A stretch of DNA of 18,248 nucleotides from assembly GCA_900549975.1 (NCBI GenBank), contig URQK01000027.1, positions 1 to 18,248 on the forward strand, read 5' to 3'. Shown in pieces: positions 16,086-18,248 of the stretch; the stretch's first letter is position 1, and every line of letters starts with the position of its first letter. A program made the translations under genes and the position numbers. The notes beneath the pieces were generated by a model, which did not search any database, was not told where the DNA came from, and saw only the letters and a program-made list of their open reading frames with translations. The stretch comes from an uncultured Mollicutes bacterium. Lineage in GTDB: Bacteria > Bacillota_I > Bacilli_A > RFN20 > CAG-826.

Positions 16086-16742
16086 TTATTTATTTATATA
16101 ATTATCAAATTTAATGATTTTATTAGATTTTCCTACAACCATAATGACATCATTTGGTAGAACTTTATCTTGGCCTTTAGGAATAAAGAAAGATTTGCTA
16201 CGAATAACGCCAACAATATTAACATCAAATTTATTACGAACATCTAATTCAATTAAAGACTGTTCTTTAAAATTATTAGGAATTGCTATTTGCACTACTC
16301 CATATTCTTTATCAACTTGATAGTAATCAAGAATAGAATCAGATACTACTTTTTTTGCTAATTCAATACCCGCATCTTCTTCTGGGACAATAACCACATC
16401 TGCGCCAACACGTTTTAAAAGATTTTCATATTTCGTCTCATCAATTCTTACAGTAATTTTTTTAACACCTAATTCTTTTAAATTCATTGTTGTTAATATA
16501 GTGGCTTCTAAGTTATTGCCGATTGCTACAATGGCATGATCAATTTTAGAGACATTCAATTCTTCTAAAACATTTTTGTTTGTACAATCACAACAAAAAC
16601 ATTGTTCTACTTCTCCTTTAATTAAATCAACTCTTTTTTCATCTACATCAACCGCGATTAACTGATTAGTTTGCTTTGCTAATTGATTTACCACTGATAA
16701 ACCAAATCTTCCTAATCCAATAACAATAAAACTCTTTTTCAT
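16086..16742 (-). CDS. ktrA: KtrA/TrkA-type RCK regulatory subunit of K+ transporter
   Basis: Cytoplasmic gating ring subunit that binds nucleotide and controls K+ flux through KtrB. The RCK_N Rossmann fold covers about residues 4-120, with GLGRFG at 9-14 and the ribose-binding acidic residue D32 at the end of strand 2. An RCK_C domain (about 135-218) follows; in related KtrA proteins this domain binds c-di-AMP. The length, 218 residues, is typical. A GTG at 16751 directly after the ktrB stop would add three residues, but I chose the ATG at 16742 because AGGTGA sits at the right distance before it and the family starts MKKxFxVIGLG. It is co-transcribed with ktrB (9-nt gap) and followed by a terminator. 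Confidence 0.94.
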   Translation of the reverse strand: MKKSFIVIGLGRFGLSVVNQLAKQTNQLIAVDVDEKRVDLIKGEVEQCFCCDCTNKNVLEELNVSKIDHAIVAIGNNLEATILTTMNLKELGVKKITVRIDETKYENLLKRVGADVVIVPEEDAGIELAKKVVSDSILDYYQVDKEYGVVQIAIPNNFKEQSLIELDVRNKFDVNIVGVIRSKSFFIPKGQDKVLPNDVIMVVGKSNKIIKFDNYINK

Positions 16743-16751
16743 ATTTATCAC

Positions 16752-18098
16752 CTATCCTACTGTAATATTTCCTTCAATAAATTTAATATTTTTTTCTATA
16801 ATTGCTTCTTTTCTATTATTCCAGAAAGAAAGCAATGTTAATGGTCCTAATCTACCAATATACATAGTTATAATAATTAATATTTTGCTTGCTACATGTA
16901 AACTACTAGTAATACCAGTTGATAATCCCACAGTGCCAAATGCTGATACAGTTTCAAGCGTAATTGCGTCTAAAGTTATTCCTGATTTAACGCTATTTTC
17001 AATTACACCAATCGCCGCTACTATGATAAAAATATAAAGCAACTCACTAACAAATAATATCAAAACTTTAGAAATAATAGTATTTGGTATTTTTCTTTTA
17101 AACGCATGAATTGATGTACCTTTAATAAATGAAATAACTGTTACTAATAAAACAAATAATGATGTCGTTTTAAATCCTCCACCAGTAGAACAAGGTGAAG
17201 CACCCACAAACATCAAAATAAGCATTACGATATAAGCGCCACTATTAGATGGTAGCGTTGAAGCATCGAGAGTTAAAAATCCGGCAGTTCTCGCTGTAAC
17301 ACTTTGGAAAAACGCCTGTAACCAAGTGATTGGTTCATCATTTAAAGTATAAAATAACTTAAATAATATTGCTCCGCCAAATATCAAACTAGCGGTCATA
17401 ACAAGTACAACTTTAGTATGCAATTCAAATTTGCGCCACTTTTTCTTTTTAAATATATCAGTTAAAACAATAAAACCAATTCCACCTAATACAATTAAAA
17501 TCATAGTTGTTAAGTTGATACCAATATCATCTTTATATGCCATTAACGAAGTAACTGATGGGTCAGTTAATATATCAAATCCGGCATTATTAAATGCTGA
17601 TACCGCATGAAATAATCCATATTCTAATGATGTGCCAACTGAAAAATGATATTTGCATAAAAATATCAAAAAATAAGATAAAGCACCCACTAACTGAATG
17701 GAAAATGCAATAATAACAATCTTTTTTACTAAAGCATATAGTCCTTTAAAACTTTCTTGGTTTAATGCTTCTTTCATCAAATTCATTTGTGAAATATTTT
17801 CTTTTCCACCAATTAAAGCAAAAACAAATGAAATTAAAGTTAAGAAAGATAATCCACCTATTTCAATTAATATTGCTAACACTATTCTTCCAAATAAAGA
17901 TAATGTCGTGCCAACATGAATAGTGGAAAGACCTGTTACACATGTTGCAGATGTTGCTACAAATAAAGCATCAACAAATCCTAAACCACTACGATTAATC
18001 GTTGCAAAAGGTAACATTAAAAGAATTGCGCCTATTAAAATCACACATAAAAAAGATAATATGATTAGAAATTGTGGCTTTATGGAACTTTTTTTCAT
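16752..18098 (-). CDS. ktrB: KtrB/TrkG-type K+ transporter membrane subunit
   Basis: Ion-conducting subunit of a Ktr/Trk K+ (often Na+-dependent) uptake system in the cytoplasmic membrane. The 448-residue length is usual for KtrB. Four M1-P-M2 repeats are visible through their filter segments: CVTGL (53-57), NNAGF (170-174), RTAGF (270-274) and GTVGLS (388-393), each with the conserved glycine. ASPCSTGGGFKTT (300-312) matches the intramembrane loop of the third repeat, which gates flux, and GRLGPLTL is near 415-422. The start has AAAGGAAG upstream. A promoter candidate lies at 18126-18154. The partner RCK subunit follows directly, so the pair is a complete KtrAB-like system with the gene order B-A. 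No ydaO-type c-di-AMP riboswitch is visible in the 150 nt available upstream. Confidence 0.95.
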   Translation of the reverse strand: MKKSSIKPQFLIILSFLCVILIGAILLMLPFATINRSGLGFVDALFVATSATCVTGLSTIHVGTTLSLFGRIVLAILIEIGGLSFLTLISFVFALIGGKENISQMNLMKEALNQESFKGLYALVKKIVIIAFSIQLVGALSYFLIFLCKYHFSVGTSLEYGLFHAVSAFNNAGFDILTDPSVTSLMAYKDDIGINLTTMILIVLGGIGFIVLTDIFKKKKWRKFELHTKVVLVMTASLIFGGAILFKLFYTLNDEPITWLQAFFQSVTARTAGFLTLDASTLPSNSGAYIVMLILMFVGASPCSTGGGFKTTSLFVLLVTVISFIKGTSIHAFKRKIPNTIISKVLILFVSELLYIFIIVAAIGVIENSVKSGITLDAITLETVSAFGTVGLSTGITSSLHVASKILIIITMYIGRLGPLTLLSFWNNRKEAIIEKNIKFIEGNITVG

Positions 18099-18125
18099 CT
18101 TTCATCGCTTCCTTTAGCAAGATAA

Positions 18126-18154
18126 ATTATATATTTTAATGATAGTAAAAGCAA
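18126..18154 (-). promoter_or_regulatory. Candidate promoter of ktrB-ktrA
   Basis: A perfect TATAAT (18131-18126) stands 17 bp downstream of TTGCTT (18154-18149, only 3/6 of a -35 box) and about 28 nt upstream of the ktrB start. The 12-bp tandem repeat ends just upstream of the -35 box, so its copy number could affect promoter activity. Confidence 0.45.
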
Positions 18155-18168
18155 TAATATAATATTCA

Positions 18169-18248
18169 CTTTTACTGCGTCATTTACTGCGTCATTTACT
18201 GCGTCATTTACTGCGTCATTTACTGCGTCATTTACTGCGTCATTTACT
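18169..18248. repeat. 12-bp tandem repeat CATTTACTGCGT, continuing past the window edge
   Basis: One copy with a single mismatch (18169-18180), five perfect copies (18181-18240) and a partial one (18241-18248) give about 6.7 units. The repeat is visibly richer in G+C than its surroundings. It could be read as A-V-N-D on the minus strand or H-L-L-R on the plus strand; three plus-strand frames are open. The true length cannot be known because the window ends inside it. Confidence 0.95.

Noticed and set aside
16743..16751. GTG start for ktrA directly after the ktrB stop
   Set aside because: The GTG overlaps the AGGTGA that serves as ribosome binding site for the ATG at 16742, and the family begins with MKK.
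18169..18248. CRISPR array
   Set aside because: The 12-bp units abut with no spacers, so this is a simple tandem repeat.

Overview
The window is AT-rich, gene-dense bacterial DNA using the standard genetic code. Every recognisable gene lies on the minus strand. Purine-rich ribosome binding sites, very short intergenic gaps, a ktrB-ktrA potassium uptake pair, a yhaO/yhaN pair and an ileS-lspA-rluD order all point to Bacillota. An uncultured gut member of class Bacilli (Erysipelotrichia or RF39-like) is a reasonable inference, but the sequence alone does not prove it. The right edge runs into a 12-bp tandem repeat, which looks like a natural assembly break.

Layout, given as transcribed from right to left. 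(A) 18248-16086: a 12-bp tandem repeat, a promoter, then ktrB and ktrA (K+ transporter membrane subunit and RCK regulatory subunit), ending in a strong terminator. (B) 15777-8264: a four-gene operon for the cell surface. It encodes a membrane-anchored protein with a CBM6/35-like domain, a four-helix membrane protein, a large GH3 enzyme with permuted domain order and a membrane helix at each end, and a lipoprotein with many CxxC repeats. A terminator follows. (C) 8146-4282: yhaO and yhaN, an SbcD/SbcC-like phosphoesterase and ATPase pair with its own promoter and a palindrome over the -10 box. (D) 4281-3905: an intergenic stretch packed with repeats: two related modules built of 12-bp units, and a 21-bp repeat array between them. 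(E) 3904-1: a chimeric gene, then lspA and the 5' part of an rluD-like gene.

The most striking object is the chimeric gene at 1346-3904. Its first ~220 residues are an AlbA_2/Schlafen-type putative nucleic-acid-binding domain. From about residue 223 it continues in frame as isoleucyl-tRNA synthetase, which has lost about its first 290 residues, including the HIGH motif and the first part of the editing domain. It keeps KMSKS, the anticodon-binding region and the C-terminal zinc finger. The promoter in front of it is buried in 12-bp repeats that resemble an operator. This is either a real rearrangement (implying another ileS or a split enzyme elsewhere) or an assembly chimera; reads across 3233-3245 would decide.

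LspA, encoded here, would be expected to process the lipoprotein of operon B. Operon B as a whole looks like an uncharacterised surface glycan-processing assembly.
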